In this document: piece after piece, positions 13,394 through 26,600 of the stretch
Numbering within the stretch: the first letter of the stretch is position 1
How the letters are laid out: every line of letters begins with the position of its first letter
Source: Armillaria gallica
Taxonomy: Eukaryota > Basidiomycota > Agaricomycetes > Agaricales > Physalacriaceae
DNA length: 64,000 nt
Assembly: GCA_037576215.1 (NCBI GenBank)
Contig: JBANDB010000003.1
Coordinates: forward strand, 4,526,001-4,590,000
Direction of reading: 5' to 3'
Program-made: the position numbers and the translations under genes
The notes under the pieces: generated by a model
The model's input: only the letters and a program-made list of their open reading frames with translations
What the model was told of the DNA's origin: nothing
Database searches by the model: none

Positions 13394-13987
13394 GGTGGTT
13401 TGTGTACAAGGGGGTCCGAGCGAAGGTAGTTAAGAACGTCGGCATTCGGCACCCAGTTCCGTCGTTATCGATCGACGGGATCTCCCTAACAGTCGCCCTT
13501 GGTCGAACGCGCGCCCAGGCCCCAGACCCAGGATAATGATAATCATGATGGACCATCGCTGCAAGTGTTTTTCTCATGTATATTATCATTACCCCATTGG
13601 TGCAACGTGTAAGGAGAGGCGGAATTAAGCTCACTTAGACGTTTGAATTTCTGTATCGTGGCGCTGCTTCGGGGGAGCTCAATCAAAGATGCTGTTTTGG
13701 ATGTATAGCGGTATCAGTTCACTTACTTAAAGTCTGGGACACCTTGCGCAGGCAGGGAATGTCAATGGATAATAAATTTTGCTTCGAAAGTTCAGTTGCG
13801 AGGAAATACTGACGCTAAGTTCGCAAAAGATGCCGAAAATGGCTATGTCACGGTATATCACGTTATGTGACCCGGCAGATAGACGCACAGCCACAGCCAA
13901 TCTTATTGCTTTGTTGCGACTTTGCTGTCAACACTCGGTAACGCATTCTGAACACGATTCTCTCGCGTCGACAACGGCGACGACAAC
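13394..13987. promoter_or_regulatory. divergent intergenic region (ACBP / PH-domain gene)
   Basis: This 594-bp space lies between two divergent start codons and must contain both promoters. I see no clear TATA box or known binding site. Confidence 0.4.
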
Positions 13988-15588
13988 ATGTCTGCACCTG
14001 CTGCGGCGCCTTCAGCGCAAGAAGTGCAACGAAAACTCTCTGTCCACTCTGCCGCCAAAAGTCCTAAAGTGGGTCTGCGATTTGCATCCGTGTGGGACAA
14101 CGTATTGACTGCTTAAAAGCCTCAAAGCATTTCAGTTGCTGCTGTATCTGGCACAGAATCAGATTCGGATTCCATTTTGACCCCGGATGTATACCCAATA
14201 TCAACGTCTGGAATGGTTACTGGCGTCACTGGCTCAGCTCACGGCGTAGCCCTTGCCCAGGCCCCGCTTTCCGCCATCGCTGAGAGGTCCAATAGTGGAG
14301 AAGATACGGAGGATGAAGACGACGAGGAAGAGGGAGGCTGGAAATCCGCTGCCAGTCGGGTTGGCACTCATGATTCCGTTGACGAAAGTGTCATCAAAGC
14401 AGGCTATTTATGGAAGAAGGGCGAGCGAAGAAAGGTCGGCGATGTTCGCGTTCTGCACTGTGCATTTCCTCATTGCTTCTGTAGACATGGAAAAAGCGGT
14501 GGTTCGTCCTACGACCGACACAACTGGCTTACTACAAGACGAATGCAGAGTACCAACTACTTCGCCTTTTGGAACTATCGGATGTCCATTCCTGTACACA
14601 AGTCTCGTTGAAGAAACACGAAAACACATTCGGGCTCGTCTCGCCTGTACGAACGTTCTATCTGCAGGCGAAATCGCCGGGCGATGTCCAGGAATGGATC
14701 GCAGCCATCGATGAAGCCAAGCAAACTCTTTCTACCACATCAACGTTGAATTCGGTTTCTAGTCCTATCCCTATACCCAAAACCCAAAATCGATCCAGCA
14801 GTATATCTCCGCCAATGATAACACCTTCTCCTCCCTCATATCCCAATTACGCCCAAACCGCAACGTCTTCAGATTCGGAGGATGCCTCTCCTGTGGGCCA
14901 AAGGACTTACTCAGTATCTTCACAACAGCGTCCTAGCATCACTTCCTCACCATCGAAAATGCCAACTGGCACAATAAAGGATCCAACAAAGAGCGTTCTT
15001 TCTGGCTACCTCATGAAGTGTGGGTCGAAACGACGTAATTGGCGCAAACGTTGGTTTGTCCTTTCCGGTGAAAAACTGGTGTACTACGCGAGCCACATGG
15101 TCAGTAGCGTTTCGGCATAGTAGATGAGAGAAACTTATATTTTGTAGGACGCAAAACCGCACCGGCAATTTCAATTGACGGAGATTCTGGACGCCCTCGA
15201 ATACAACCTGCCTGCTCATCGGCAACCGCTTGCACCCTCACCTCCCATACCAGCCTCCGTGGAGCCAGATGATAGCCAGAGTGACCATACTTTCAAGGTT
15301 GTAACGACCAAACGAACACTACTTCTTTGTGCGCCGAACGAGGAGGACGAGATCAAGTGGTTAGGTGCGATACGAGCGCTCATTGCTCGTAGATCTGGTT
15401 CCGGTGTCGTTCCTGGGGAGACCGCGAAGATTCCCACCGTCCCATCATCGACAGCGGATATAAGCCCCAATAATTCCGGATTTTCAACTGGTTCTAGTGG
15501 GGGCATCAAAGGCAAGGTTCGAAGGGTGAGCGTCAGCGGCTCCGGGGTTAACCCTGGCGTCATAGCTGAAGAAAGCAGTCAGAAATAG
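13988..15588 (+). CDS. protein with two pleckstrin-homology (PH) domains
   Basis: Four exons (13988-14068, 14120-14434, 14485-15099, 15148-15588) encode 483 residues. An acidic, Ser-rich N-terminus precedes the first PH domain at about 117-214, recognisable from KAGYLWKKGERRKTWKKRWF and the closing helix DVQEWIAAIDEAK. A disordered Ser/Pro linker leads to the second PH domain at about 300-418 (LSGYLMKCGSKRRNWRKRWF, closing helix EDEIKWLGAIRALIAR). The second domain has a long insert rich in Pro and Asp. Each domain carries the basic KxWKKRWF or RNWRKRWF strand that binds phosphoinositides in many PH domains. The protein is probably a membrane-targeted adaptor; there is no enzymatic domain. 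Both PH cores are interrupted by introns whose removal restores the fold, which supports the model. Confidence 0.9.
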
Positions 15589-16728
15589 GCGCGGTTAGAC
15601 GAGTCGTAAATGTTTTCCCGTCTTTGTGCTCACTTTCATCGTCCTCTCTGTTCCTCCGAGTCCCTTGTCTTTCCTCGCTATTTTTATTTGCTGCGTAGGC
15701 ATCAAGATGGACTCTACCTTCCATTTTCCTCGGAATACCCATTTTTGGTCGCATACGTACATATGTTGGTTTCCTAAATTGTTCATACTACGCTCGCCGT
15801 TTTGGCTTGGGACTGTCGACATGCTTTCCCCTCTTCTACTTGTTGCAATGGAGATATACATCTAATCTATGGTGCGGGAAGGTCTTATCTTAGCGCCTTG
15901 CTCTCCACGGTGTGGACGGAATGCAGGGCCGCCAAGCGCGGAGGAGATCACATCAAGTTCTTGTGTTCCCAGGACGTTGATACTAGCTCTGGGAAAGCAA
16001 ACTCGTGATTCGTCGATGCTGACAATCCCACCGGCATTCACACGGATTCAAGAAACGGCATATATTTTGGACACCGTAGAATATATTGCCTGGTACCATT
16101 CAGCACATCAAACAGCATTACAACCAACATTCTAGGCAGCGTTGGGGTGGGATTCTCAATCAACCACGCCCCGACCTCAACGGCTACTCGAGGCTAACTC
16201 GATTCAGAGCTTGAACGTCAAACAATATATGTTCTGTGCCCTAGTGGTACTTACCTTGATTCCGATCTACATGAATATAGGTCAATAATGCTGCAGTCAA
16301 ATTGCGGTGATCATACTACAAAGGATCCCTGCTGAGTGCCCTGAGCAGATCAATGGCCTCTGTCAAAAAAAAAAACAACGTAGAAGAAATTTTACGGCAA
16401 TGTTAAACAGCAGGAAATGTATATACATGGAGATTGAAAGGCAGAAGAACTGAATAAGAGGCCATGATTTTGACATCAAATATAATTGCTCGAAAACGCT
16501 GAAAATGGACAAGGACCCCAGAACCATGCGTGACAAGGTCGAGATCAACCATCATCTCCCAAAGGAAACGGTTAATGTCCGGGCTACTTATACAAGTACA
16601 GTGCCTTCATGGCGAGCCGTACGGTTTCCTCATACCTTCACCACGTCCTACGCTGTACATTCCGCTATCGTTTTGCTTTCGTTTTGCTTTAGTATTCTCA
16701 TCTTTATTACTCCTCCTCATTTAATGCC
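15589..16728. other. intergenic, 3' and 5' flanks only
   Basis: This holds the 3' region of the PH gene and the promoter of the first zinc-cluster regulator. Short open frames show no domain. An ATG at 16724 lies 5 bases before the regulator's start and is out of frame with it. Confidence 0.45.
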
Positions 16729-18859
16729 ATGCCCGCTGCCAAGAACGGCATCAAGAAACACGGAGCGCCCAAATCCAAGGGCTCTGTACGCGCCAAGTCT
16801 GGCTGTTACACCTGCAGAATTCGAAGAAAGGTTCGTCTTTTCTCAACAGCTCTCGCTACCCTCTTGCTAATCATGCAATCTCTCTTTCCCTCCAAATCCT
16901 GATTGAATATACTATGTGGCGGCATGGTGTGGCGCGTATCCAGAAATGCGACGAAGATCGTGATGAGCATGGCAATTGCAAGTCTTGTGTTCGCTTGAAG
17001 CTGCAGTGCCTTGGTTTCGGCCCTAAACGGCCTGAATGGCTTAAGGTTAGGCTAGCTCCCTTCCTGCGTTGCGTGGCGCAGTCCTCATGATGTATTACAG
17101 GAACAACACACTAAACTGCGAGCGGACATTAAGAACTTTCTCGCAGGCAATGGCATGATTAAAGGTCATGCAAGCACCAATAATCGGGATACCAACCCAG
17201 ACCAGATACTTCTTCTACGCCAGGAGGACGACCCTATGTCTTCCTCCGAAAGCCCTGATTCCCGAAACGTCGACTTACCCATCGCTGGAGGCGAGTACTC
17301 CAGGAACACATCTGCTATGCGAGATGAACCTTGGACCGGCACCTATGTTGATGCAGCATATACTACCGAAGATGGTACGCCACATCTTTGCCTTTCGAGA
17401 TATTAGGACTAAACCCTTCTACTTTTCTCAGCTCTGGAGTTGCAGCTACGGCATGAATCTCCTTATGACGATGGCCAGCCGTACGATATAATGCACTACC
17501 CTAATAGCCTACCAGGATGTAAGAACTTGTACTATTAAATATGATATATTCATGTAATAACGACCTTTCGTAGGGTCGGCGTCAGTGCGAAGCAATATTG
17601 CTCCCTCCTACAACCTCCTTTTCACGATGCCTGATGAAGATCCATACGATTCCACCATGCCATTCTACCCAACAAGTTCAATGTTACCCGGAGGATCTGC
17701 TGATGAACTCGTCAATCACTATCTCAATGTTGTTGTTGCTATGCAATTCCAACTAGCCGACAAAATCAGATTACCTGAAGTCATATACAACGCCGTCGAA
17801 GGTGATTGCTATCGAAATGCAGCTCGTCTTCTGGCGTTTATACATCAAAGACGAGAAGCTATGCCTTCCGTGCCTGCGTTGCAAGACAGCACCCCGAGGC
17901 GCCAGTACGACGATCTCAAGCTTGCCTTGAGCAGGGGTTCGTCATACACCGAGGACGAGGCCATGGCGTCTCTGACTGTTATTTCTTCATTCCTCTTCGA
18001 CGGTGGAAAGGGAGAATGGCAATGGTGGCTTGAAGTAGCGTTCAAATATGCACGCACGATACTTAATCGCTACATATCTCCCCGTGCGGCTCTCATGTCG
18101 TGCACCGAGAAGGAACGTTTTCTCGTGAAAACGGCCATCTGGTTCGATGTCCTGGCGTCGGTGACGACTCAAAATCCACCGCTGTTCTTAGAGATCATCA
18201 GAGAGTTGTTTGCTCCTGACGCGAGTGGGATTACCGAGCTCTACGAATCCGTCCCGGCCGAGCTTTCTATGATGACGGTCATGGGATGCGAAAGCCGTGT
18301 AGTCTGGGCGTTGGCAGAGACTTCGTCTCTGGCATTTTGGAAACAGCGCCAACTTGACAAAGGCGTGTTAAGCGTTCCTTCATTGTACACGCGATCTCAA
18401 CCCATTGACATCTGCCTTTCCGAACCTCTCCAATTCCCTCGCAACGAGTCCCAGGTTGATGAAGCCCGCAATCGTTCTTCTGAAATCTTCCGGACATCAG
18501 CGCGTGTGTATCTACGTGCAGTCGTATCTGGGGACCATCCTGGTGTTGCAGATATAGCAATTTCGGTCCAGGATGCTTTTACTGTTCTCGGAGATATGAA
18601 TCGTTGCTGCACTGCCCAAGTTCGTACAGCCGTCATTCGGAGCACCGTATTTGCATTCTTCGTGTGCGGGTGCCTCACAGACAATGCACAGCACCGCCAC
18701 TTCCTTCGTGCTCTGCTTGCCGGAGAGGGGAGCGTCGGAAACTGTTCCGCACTGGTACACCTACTTGACAAGGTTTGGAGTATCCGGAGCAGAATGAGCC
18801 GGCAGGATCCCGTTCCTTGGCGTCAAATTCTGAACGATGAAAAAATGCTCCTGGTGTAA
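16729..18859 (+). CDS. Zn2Cys6 transcription factor, tandem copy A
   Basis: Five exons (16729-16830, 16944-17045, 17101-17374, 17432-17518, 17574-18859) encode 616 residues. A fungal zinc cluster lies at residues 26-56 with spacing C-x2-C-x6-C-x9-C-x2-C-x6-C, starting CYTCRIRRKKCDE. It is followed by GFGPKRPEWLK and a linker. The C-terminal 420 residues form a helical regulatory region of the fungal-specific transcription factor type 2 kind, ending CLTDNAQHRHFLRALL. Such proteins bind CGG-containing sites in the nucleus; the target pathway cannot be read from the sequence. The first intron is 113 bp, about twice the local norm. Copy B, 1.1 kb downstream on the same strand, shares the whole layout and two intron positions inside the zinc-cluster region. 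Confidence 0.92.
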
Positions 18860-19972
18860 GTATTTCAGTCGGCTTCTCATTTTCCATCTTTATGTTTTCG
18901 CAAGTTCGGACTCCGAGTCCTTCTTGGGCCCTGTTGTTAATCTGTCCTGCTTTGAGATCTTGTTCGTCATATATATATACCTGGCCTCGATCGGCTTGTA
19001 AAATGCATTCACACTACAATACAAGTATACATCGTAACATTACTACAAGCAATTATAACACTTTGGACTGTCGTCTGGGGCCGGGACCAAGCCTGACCAA
19101 GCGCCAATAGGCGCTAATGACTCGCGATGACCACGGATTTGGTCCCTTACTAGACACAGCCACATTAAGTTCGGCAGAAGCATACGCAATATAAAAGGCG
19201 AAGCTTGCTTATCCCTGCAAAGGCGAATTTCGTGAACTGTTGACCCTTGTGTTTCTGCGGCTCACCCGGTGATTAGATAAAAGGGTTGGTCCCAGGATGT
19301 GACTGCCTATTAAAGGGACGGCACAGGAAGACGAAAAGCCCAGGATACGGAAATGATACTGAGTTACAGCAACCGAACGTGTACACGGGATATTTACATC
19401 CTTGATTTGACATCGGTGCAAAAACAGACGCGATACATATCAGGTCGTGGGAGCATTCAGGGCCCCCATGTGGCCTCCCTGTATATCGGCCACATTTCAG
19501 CACCGCCAGTTCGAAAACTTGGACCGATACACAAGGAGATGGGAAATCTTGTATACGCAGTGTCAGGGAAACAAGATTCAGGAGATTCACACTCGGCTCG
19601 AGCTCAGATGGTAAAACAAATTCACATATTGCATATAAATTCAAAATCTGAAAATATGATCTACCATCCGGAAGCAGGCCGACATAGGTACAAAAAAGAA
19701 CATAAAAAGCATCACCTAGAGTCATCCGTGTCTCAGGTCTGCATATTTTATGCTCCTTGGTAACCCTCCATCACTGTATCAACTAGTCTCCTCCGCTTCG
19801 ATCTCCTTATATTCGAGCCCCTTCTAACACGGCCCACGCGTAACCGGCTTTCCTGCGGACCCTTTCCTATCAATTAGTCACGCTTACTTTCTTGTTCCGA
19901 CTTTCTTAAACTCAGCCCAAGACTCGGTCAGATTGTTGGACGTCCTCGAAGATCAATCACCCGCTTCCTTGC
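18860..19972. other. spacer between the two zinc-cluster genes
   Basis: A run of tatatatata lies near 18969 and may belong to copy A's 3' region. A 150-codon open frame on the minus strand (19273-19725) has no domain and no splice partner, and I do not call it a gene. The end of the spacer must hold the copy B promoter. Confidence 0.4.
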
Positions 19973-22402
19973 ATGGACTATACAACGTCCATACTTTTCA
20001 GAACTTCGTCGTCTGCTCCCGCCTCCTCCAACGTGTCGCCGTCGCTCTATCCTATATCAATGGCCCCAGCACCTGAAGATCGCGAATCACCCTCCTTAAG
20101 CGGCAGCAGCAGGGGAACGCCAACCTACAATACAGTTGATTTGCCGCGTACTCCTTCTGCAAGTAAAGGTGGCTGCTGGTGAGCATTGTGCCACAATTTG
20201 TTACGCGCAGAGCTAATCGACAATAGGACGTGTCGTCTACGCCGAAAAGTGAGCTATTATTACACCACCCGATTATACCGCCATATCTTAATGTTTTGTC
20301 AGAAATGCGACGAGCAGCGGGAAGGCGACTCGTGTCGCACCTGTGTACGTCTAACCATTGAGTGTCTAGGCTGGGGTCCAAAACGACCAGAATGGATGCG
20401 CGTACGTGGGATCCTCTGTTTCCCCAACCACGACTGATCTTTTTCACCAGGACAAGCAGGCCGTCGAGCAATACAAGGCAAACATCAAAGCCAAGCTCAC
20501 TCGTGCTGGTCTCATCCGGGGGCAACCCCGGACATCCATGCTACAAGCGCATGCGGCCAAACCTACCCCAGCGTCGCGACCACCAACTTTCCATCGTCTT
20601 TCGGCACCCTCTCCTAAGACATCCGAAAAATCACCCAGCACGGCCTCATCATCATTAGCTCTGGACGTCGACGTCCGACCCTTTGATTATCGTTTTGATC
20701 CACCTCGCATGGGTGGAATGCCCGGCATACCCGGTGAGCTTGAGTAAACCTCCATACCCTGCGTATCGCTAACAACTCACGGACATAGGCCCATCAAACG
20801 GCTTTCATCAACTCCCGGCCGCTTCCTACAGTGATTCTAATGTCAATTCGATGGATTTCGGCGCGCCGATGTACCAGTACTCACCGCAATCCTCGTCAGT
20901 CCACAGTGAACCATTAGACTTCGACATGGGCTTGTACATTGCACAACAAAGTACCGACCAATTTGATTTCAACATCCGTCCTCCGTCCCCCATACAAAGT
21001 TTCCCTCTGCTTGCTGGCCAAAACTCCATCCAAGAGAGCCACGTCATGTATTTCTTCGAACACGTCAGAAAGACGAATCTTCCATTTTCCAGCAACGCGC
21101 TCACGAATCTTACGTATACCGTGAGTTTATACATTAGAAAGAGATGAGCGTTGACTGACATGTGAAGCATAGATGATCGTGCAAGAACCTCGGGGAGCAG
21201 TTACTAACGCCGTCTGCGCTTTGTCAAGTCTCCACTTCACCCGAATGCGTGTCGCGCAGGGCCTAGAGGCTCCGGATCCCAATCCGGAACACTCAACAGC
21301 GCAATATTTCCATGACGAGGCCGCATTTCAACTCGCTAGTGGAAAGCAGTCAAAGTCGCGTTACGCCGAAAGCGATGTCCTCGCCGCGTTGTACCTGCTG
21401 TGTTTTTCCCAGATGGCCGGAAGTACAGTTGACTGGCCCCCTATGCTGGCCATTGCATTGGAATGGATATCCCAGACAGGACTTCCAACTGGCGAGAACC
21501 CGAAGCTCATCTTGGCGAATATGAGTGCATCCAGCCAATTGATCGTGAAATGCACTATGGTATGCTTGTCTTCCATCCGTTAGCGGCAACAGCTGAAACA
21601 GTCTTTCTAGTGGATGGACATCTTTGCGTCATTTACGTTGATGAAACAACCCAAATACCTGGCACTGTACAAATGTCTGCTGGGCGATCAGAACGGATTT
21701 TGGGGCCGAGGACTTCACATGGAAAACTTGACCGGGTGTCCTGACGAGGCGATGCTCGCCCTTGCCGAGATATCTGGGCTGGCCCATTGGAAGACATCTG
21801 AGCAAGCGAAAGGATCCCTGAGTTTCCGTGAACTTGTGCGGCGCGGTGATGATATAGAACAACGACTGCGAAATCGGCAACGTGAACCGTCGAATTTTGG
21901 CGAACAAACCCCGCTACACCCAAACCTAATGCAAACGGCCATGTCGGATGCAGGAGCGATATCCTATCCGGACGAGGTTATGCAGTTGGTTGGAAATGTC
22001 TTTCGAGAGAGTGCACTGTTATATCTTCACACCATTATCAACGAAGACAATCCAGGTGCGCACCTTGACATCTTAGCCTCCTACATTGCTAATATGTTTT
22101 CAGCCGTGCCCGAAATCACCGCCTCGGTTAACACGATTACACAACTACTCCATCAATTGGTACCCTCGGAGATCGACCGAACTTTGGTATTTCCTGTATG
22201 CCTGGCAGGATGTATGACAGACAACTCGTCACATAGAGATTTCCTAAAATCGAGGCTGCAATCACAGGATGAAAGCATCGGAAATTTGTTGCGAACGCGA
22301 TTAGTGATGGAAGCCGTATGGCAAAAGCGCGATACACGTGGCGGCCCAAGCGAGTGGAGAGAAACCTTGCGCGAACGGTGCCCCAACTTGCTTCTGATAT
22401 GA
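19973..22402 (+). CDS. Zn2Cys6 transcription factor, tandem copy B
   Basis: Exons are 19973-20178, 20227-20248, 20303-20401, 20451-20733, 20789-21120, 21173-21559, 21611-22055 and 22104-22402, giving 690 residues. The zinc cluster at residues 68-97 has spacing C-x2-C-x6-C-x8-C-x2-C-x6-C (TCRLRRKKCDEQREGDSC) and is followed by GWGPKRPEWMR, nearly identical to copy A. The C-terminal half matches copy A's regulatory region and ends CMTDNSSHRDFLKSRL. I infer the last intron (22056-22103, 48 bp, no stop) from the alignment with copy A, where HPGVADIAIS pairs with NPAVPEITAS once the 16 extra residues are removed. Compared with copy A there are extra introns, one inside the Trp codon of the zinc cluster. 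The target genes are unknown. Confidence 0.9.
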
Positions 22403-23667
22403 ATCCAAGTATACCCTTCATACTAATTTAACACTCACCTGCTACAGTAATCACAAAAGTTTTGTCTTGTATCCATAACCCCTTTGTTCTATATCGTTAA
22501 TGTTAGTACTGTAATATATCACCACTGAAAGCTCGGAACCTTTTGGAATAAGACAATCGACAATTGTTGACTTGAAGTTGTACATAGCGTACGGAACGCG
22601 TTATAGTCGAGTAAGTTGAAGATGCAGACCGCATACATTCTGGTCGCATGTTAGGAACCGAAAGAGCGCCAACAGGTGGGAACTCACATCGCGACCCAGC
22701 AGAACGAGCATTTCCCGGCAGTGACGGGAAATGAGTACGGAAAACCCCCAAACGAAGGCAGTGGTACATGGCAATACCGTTAGAATTATAGCAGAGAGGC
22801 GGAGAGGGCTGCAGAAGAATGGGGGCGAAAGGATGAGACGGAGGATTAAAAGGAAAAGAAGAGTGCATGGGCGCAACTGCCACCGTTTGGTTTGGTTGTG
22901 TTTGCCGCCCATCTATATACCGATCGACTCGGTATATACATTTCGCATGGTGTCTCCGCCCTTCGTCGACTGTACATGTGCCGTCTTTTGTCCACTGTCT
23001 GTCGTCGTTTCTCTCGTATTAGTATCTTCAGTCTTGGATGAGATATAGACAGTTTTATGAATGACTCTGTGTGTAAAATTTACCATCTATCGCTGCCATG
23101 CCAATACCATGTGTGTGGTGGGCGCGGGCGCTGGCGCTGGCGGCTAAATGTATCCCATTGCCAAGACTCCTGTTAAGACGGCCATCCCGCCCGAGTTATC
23201 ATAGTTTAACTCGAGTTACTTCCTCGTCGGGCGGACGACAATCTGTGGTTGAAAACTTTGTTCTCGGGAAGAACAGCGAGCGCAAGGCGTATTTTCTGCA
23301 AACTTCAACATGAGAAGCACACATCTTCTCTCCTTTTCCCTCCCGATAAGTGCTTTTCCAGTTACTCTTCCGTTGAATCGGATCATGATTTGCAATGGGC
23401 GCATCCATTGATGATGCCTCTCGCGAATCACAACCTTTGATTTTTACTCCGACCGAGCTTTTCAATAAGAACCACTAGCTATGGCTTATAGTAGGATCAA
23501 GTACTCTTGATCCCTCCGGTACACATACCATGCGCGCTAGTTCCACAAACCTAAAGAACGTGTATCAAACACTTAAGCTTTCACTTCGATTGGTTGTTTT
23601 CCATGAATGTCCTTCAAACACGCCTATACAGTGACGAACCGATACATGCTTTGACCTCACCTCAGGT
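22403..23667. other. intergenic between convergent genes
   Basis: This 1.26-kb stretch holds the 3' ends of copy B (plus strand) and the Vtc4-like gene (minus strand). Short open frames here have no recognisable domain. No gene is supported. Confidence 0.5.
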
Positions 23668-26600
23668 CTAATCTTGGCCAAACATTTCCGAAACCCGTAA
23701 ACCAATATTGGATGCCATCGCTGAGAACAGAACGAAGCACAATATCGTCGGGCCATACTTGTCGTAGTACAACCCTTCCGCTCGCCTTTGCCTCAGACTG
23801 AGAGCTCGATACAGGAAGATACCTGCAGAGTACGCGATCGCCAACAACGCGCAGAAGGTAAACAACGCAGCGCTAATGAGACCACGGGAATCGTCCGGTG
23901 AGGTGAAGTTGAGCAACGTCGTGGCTATGGTACCAATGAACACGGACATATTAAGCCATTTCTAGAGAGATGGTGGTTGTAAGATACTGATATCCATATT
24001 TAGTGATGATACGCACCAAGAATGTTCTCTCGGTGGCAAAGTAGACCTTGGGCTCAATGCGAACAGGAACAGAAATTCTTTTGCCAGCAGGTGCAGTCCA
24101 TTCTCGGACCAACAAACGATCATCAGTACCGGTCGCAGGCCTTCCTTCGTCTTCACCTTCGTCAACACGTTCGAGGCCTCGTTCCCGAGTTTGGCTTTCA
24201 CCCTTCAAACGCGTTCTCAATGTTTCATCAAAAGCGGAAGACGGTGCCAAAGGATCGATTGAGAGTGCCCTGGCCTTGCGGGTGGCAGTGGGTTGTTGAG
24301 TTTTCCTTCCCCTCAAGAATGCTGTCCTTTCGTCTGCCTCTTCTTCGTCGTCGGCTTCAAGAGCTTCTTCATCGGAAGGTGTGACTTTGCTCGGTTTTTT
24401 CCCATTCACGAGTTCCTTTGCACGTGCTTCCTTCAACATCTGCTCACGGTATGCGATGGCGGCAGTGACTTCCTCCCCGCTGAGACCGGTGCGCTTATAT
24501 TCATCTTTAGCAGGAGCAACGTCCATGTTCTCGTCTTCTTCTCCTTCAGAGACAGGCTCGGCATAGTTGGGATGTGGTGGCGTTTGTGAATGTGAACTGT
24601 CGTGTTGTTCCAAGGACCCCCTCGAGGACGAAATATTAGAGGGCCGTTCGATGATCGAGAGATAGCCAGTGTCCGGTTTCAAAATGTCAGTGTCCACTGT
24701 TGCATCTCCATCAAGCAAAGTTCTAGGCTGTAGACGACAGGCAACGTACTCTGTGGCAACCAGAAAGGAACCAAGTCCACCCGGTTCGGCAGGAGGGTGG
24801 CACAGCCGTGAATGAATTTACTGCGCAAGTGTCAAGTCAGTCACTCCATTATTTGATGAGGATAACGACACTCGTACCTGAATTTCGGTACCGCTTCGAC
24901 CAGATGAGATTGAACGAGATCCGTGACCCACTGCGGTGGCTCTTGTCCTAACTGCGTTTGGAGTTTAACTTCCAGAACTCCATACCTGGTGGATGAGGAG
25001 AAGGGAAATGATTAGTATTAGTATCACCACCGTGACATGAGGCCTTATGATCATAGATACTTACTTAAAAAGCTCCTTATCATCCTCAGGCAGCTGTTCA
25101 AAAGGATGATCGATGCCGATATCTGTTCGACGCCAGTTGTCACCAGCGCGTACCCGTCCATCCCAGTTGTCTTCTCTGACCAGGCTAAGCTCGGTATCCA
25201 GGGAGATCCGCACCCGGGCGTCACCCGGGAGTTGGAATGCAGTCCGGTTATAAAAAGAGCGCATCACTAGTCAGCATCAGAAAGCAGACCACAGATTATA
25301 TCAGGCAAAACATACCGGGCTGAAGTTTCCGAGTTAGGACAGCATATTGGACTTCGTCGGCAAGTTGAATCATGGAATCGACCTCCTGCTGCGTTTTCTT
25401 TCCCTTCTTAACTAGTTGCTGGAATTCAGCGTCCATGGTATACTCTCCTCTGAGAAATGCATTGACTAAATGCTCCTTTATAGGAAAGCGTGCTTTGACG
25501 GATTTCTCTCCGGTCCAGTCTTCTCGATGTGTCTTCCGCTCAACAAAAATCTGCCATAACCGTAAACAATGAAGAAATAAGATAGATATGAAGCACATAC
25601 CGTTTTTGTGGTGACGTCGCCGTACCATCGCAACCGGATAGCCTCTGCACCCTCTGTCTTTTCAAGGCGACCGAGATAGAGCTCGAGGTCTTCGTTGTCA
25701 AAATATATGGAGGTGATGGCTGCGCAACGCGGTCATTGATAAGTTGTGGAAACGATGAAAAACGAAGCAACGCACCAGCATCTCTCTGCTCAAACTCCTT
25801 ATCAGGATTGAAAACTGTTAAGCGAGAATTGAGCAATGGTTTTTGGAGATATCTTAATCTACATACCAAGAACCGGTAAATTTCTCAAGATAGCAAGTTT
25901 CAGCGGAACTAGATTATCTGGGTGGACCTTGATGGCGATATCAATGTGAAAGTTAGACGGAACAGTAGTAGCTCGTACCCAGTACTTCGTTGTCTGCCTA
26001 ACAAAGGCGCTTTGAGTCCCGCCAGCACTTGAATCGCCTTGAACAGGATGACCGCGTGTTCGCACTAGGTCATAGAGTTTGGAGAGCTTGACGATGAGCG
26101 CATCCCAGTTATATCGATAAAAAGGTCGCTTCTCCAGGTAATCTTGTATAAATGTCGTTTTCAAGGAGCGAGATGTTTGTTTCTATGAGTGCATTGCATG
26201 AGTGACGAGGCCTTGCTTGAGACCCAAGGAGAACACACACATCATGTTTCTAAAACCACGGTTAGATACATAAACACAACTTTGTAAATGTATGTCGCGG
26301 ACCTTGAGAATTTTCATGAAGCCAGTGATATTTAGCTTAGTGTACAAAGCTAAGTCGTGCACATCTGCGACGAGATTTGCCACTTCCTCCTCGAGACCAT
26401 GGAACCTGTTTTCTAGGGCATCGTAAGACTCGTCGTCAGTGAGCTCCTCGTTGGTTTCGTCGTCGTCATCCGAGCCGCCATCTTCTTCATAAGGTTCACG
26501 CTGTTGGGCTTCGGGGTCGGGCCGTTGGGCGGATTCATCTGTAGTGGTGGCATGGCGTTGATGATCGACAGAGCATGAAGTTTCATCCTCAACAAGACGT

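Noticed and set aside
19273..19725. 150-codon open frame on the minus strand between the regulators
   Set aside because: No family motif, begins without an ATG and lies in a spacer with low protein character.
25579..25600. Alternative reading in which vtc4 and its VTC1-like tail (23668-23961) are two genes
   Set aside because: The tail exon is joined to the preceding exon by a normal 55-bp intron that keeps frame (RTFL-KWLNMSV), as in fused Vtc2/3/4 proteins.
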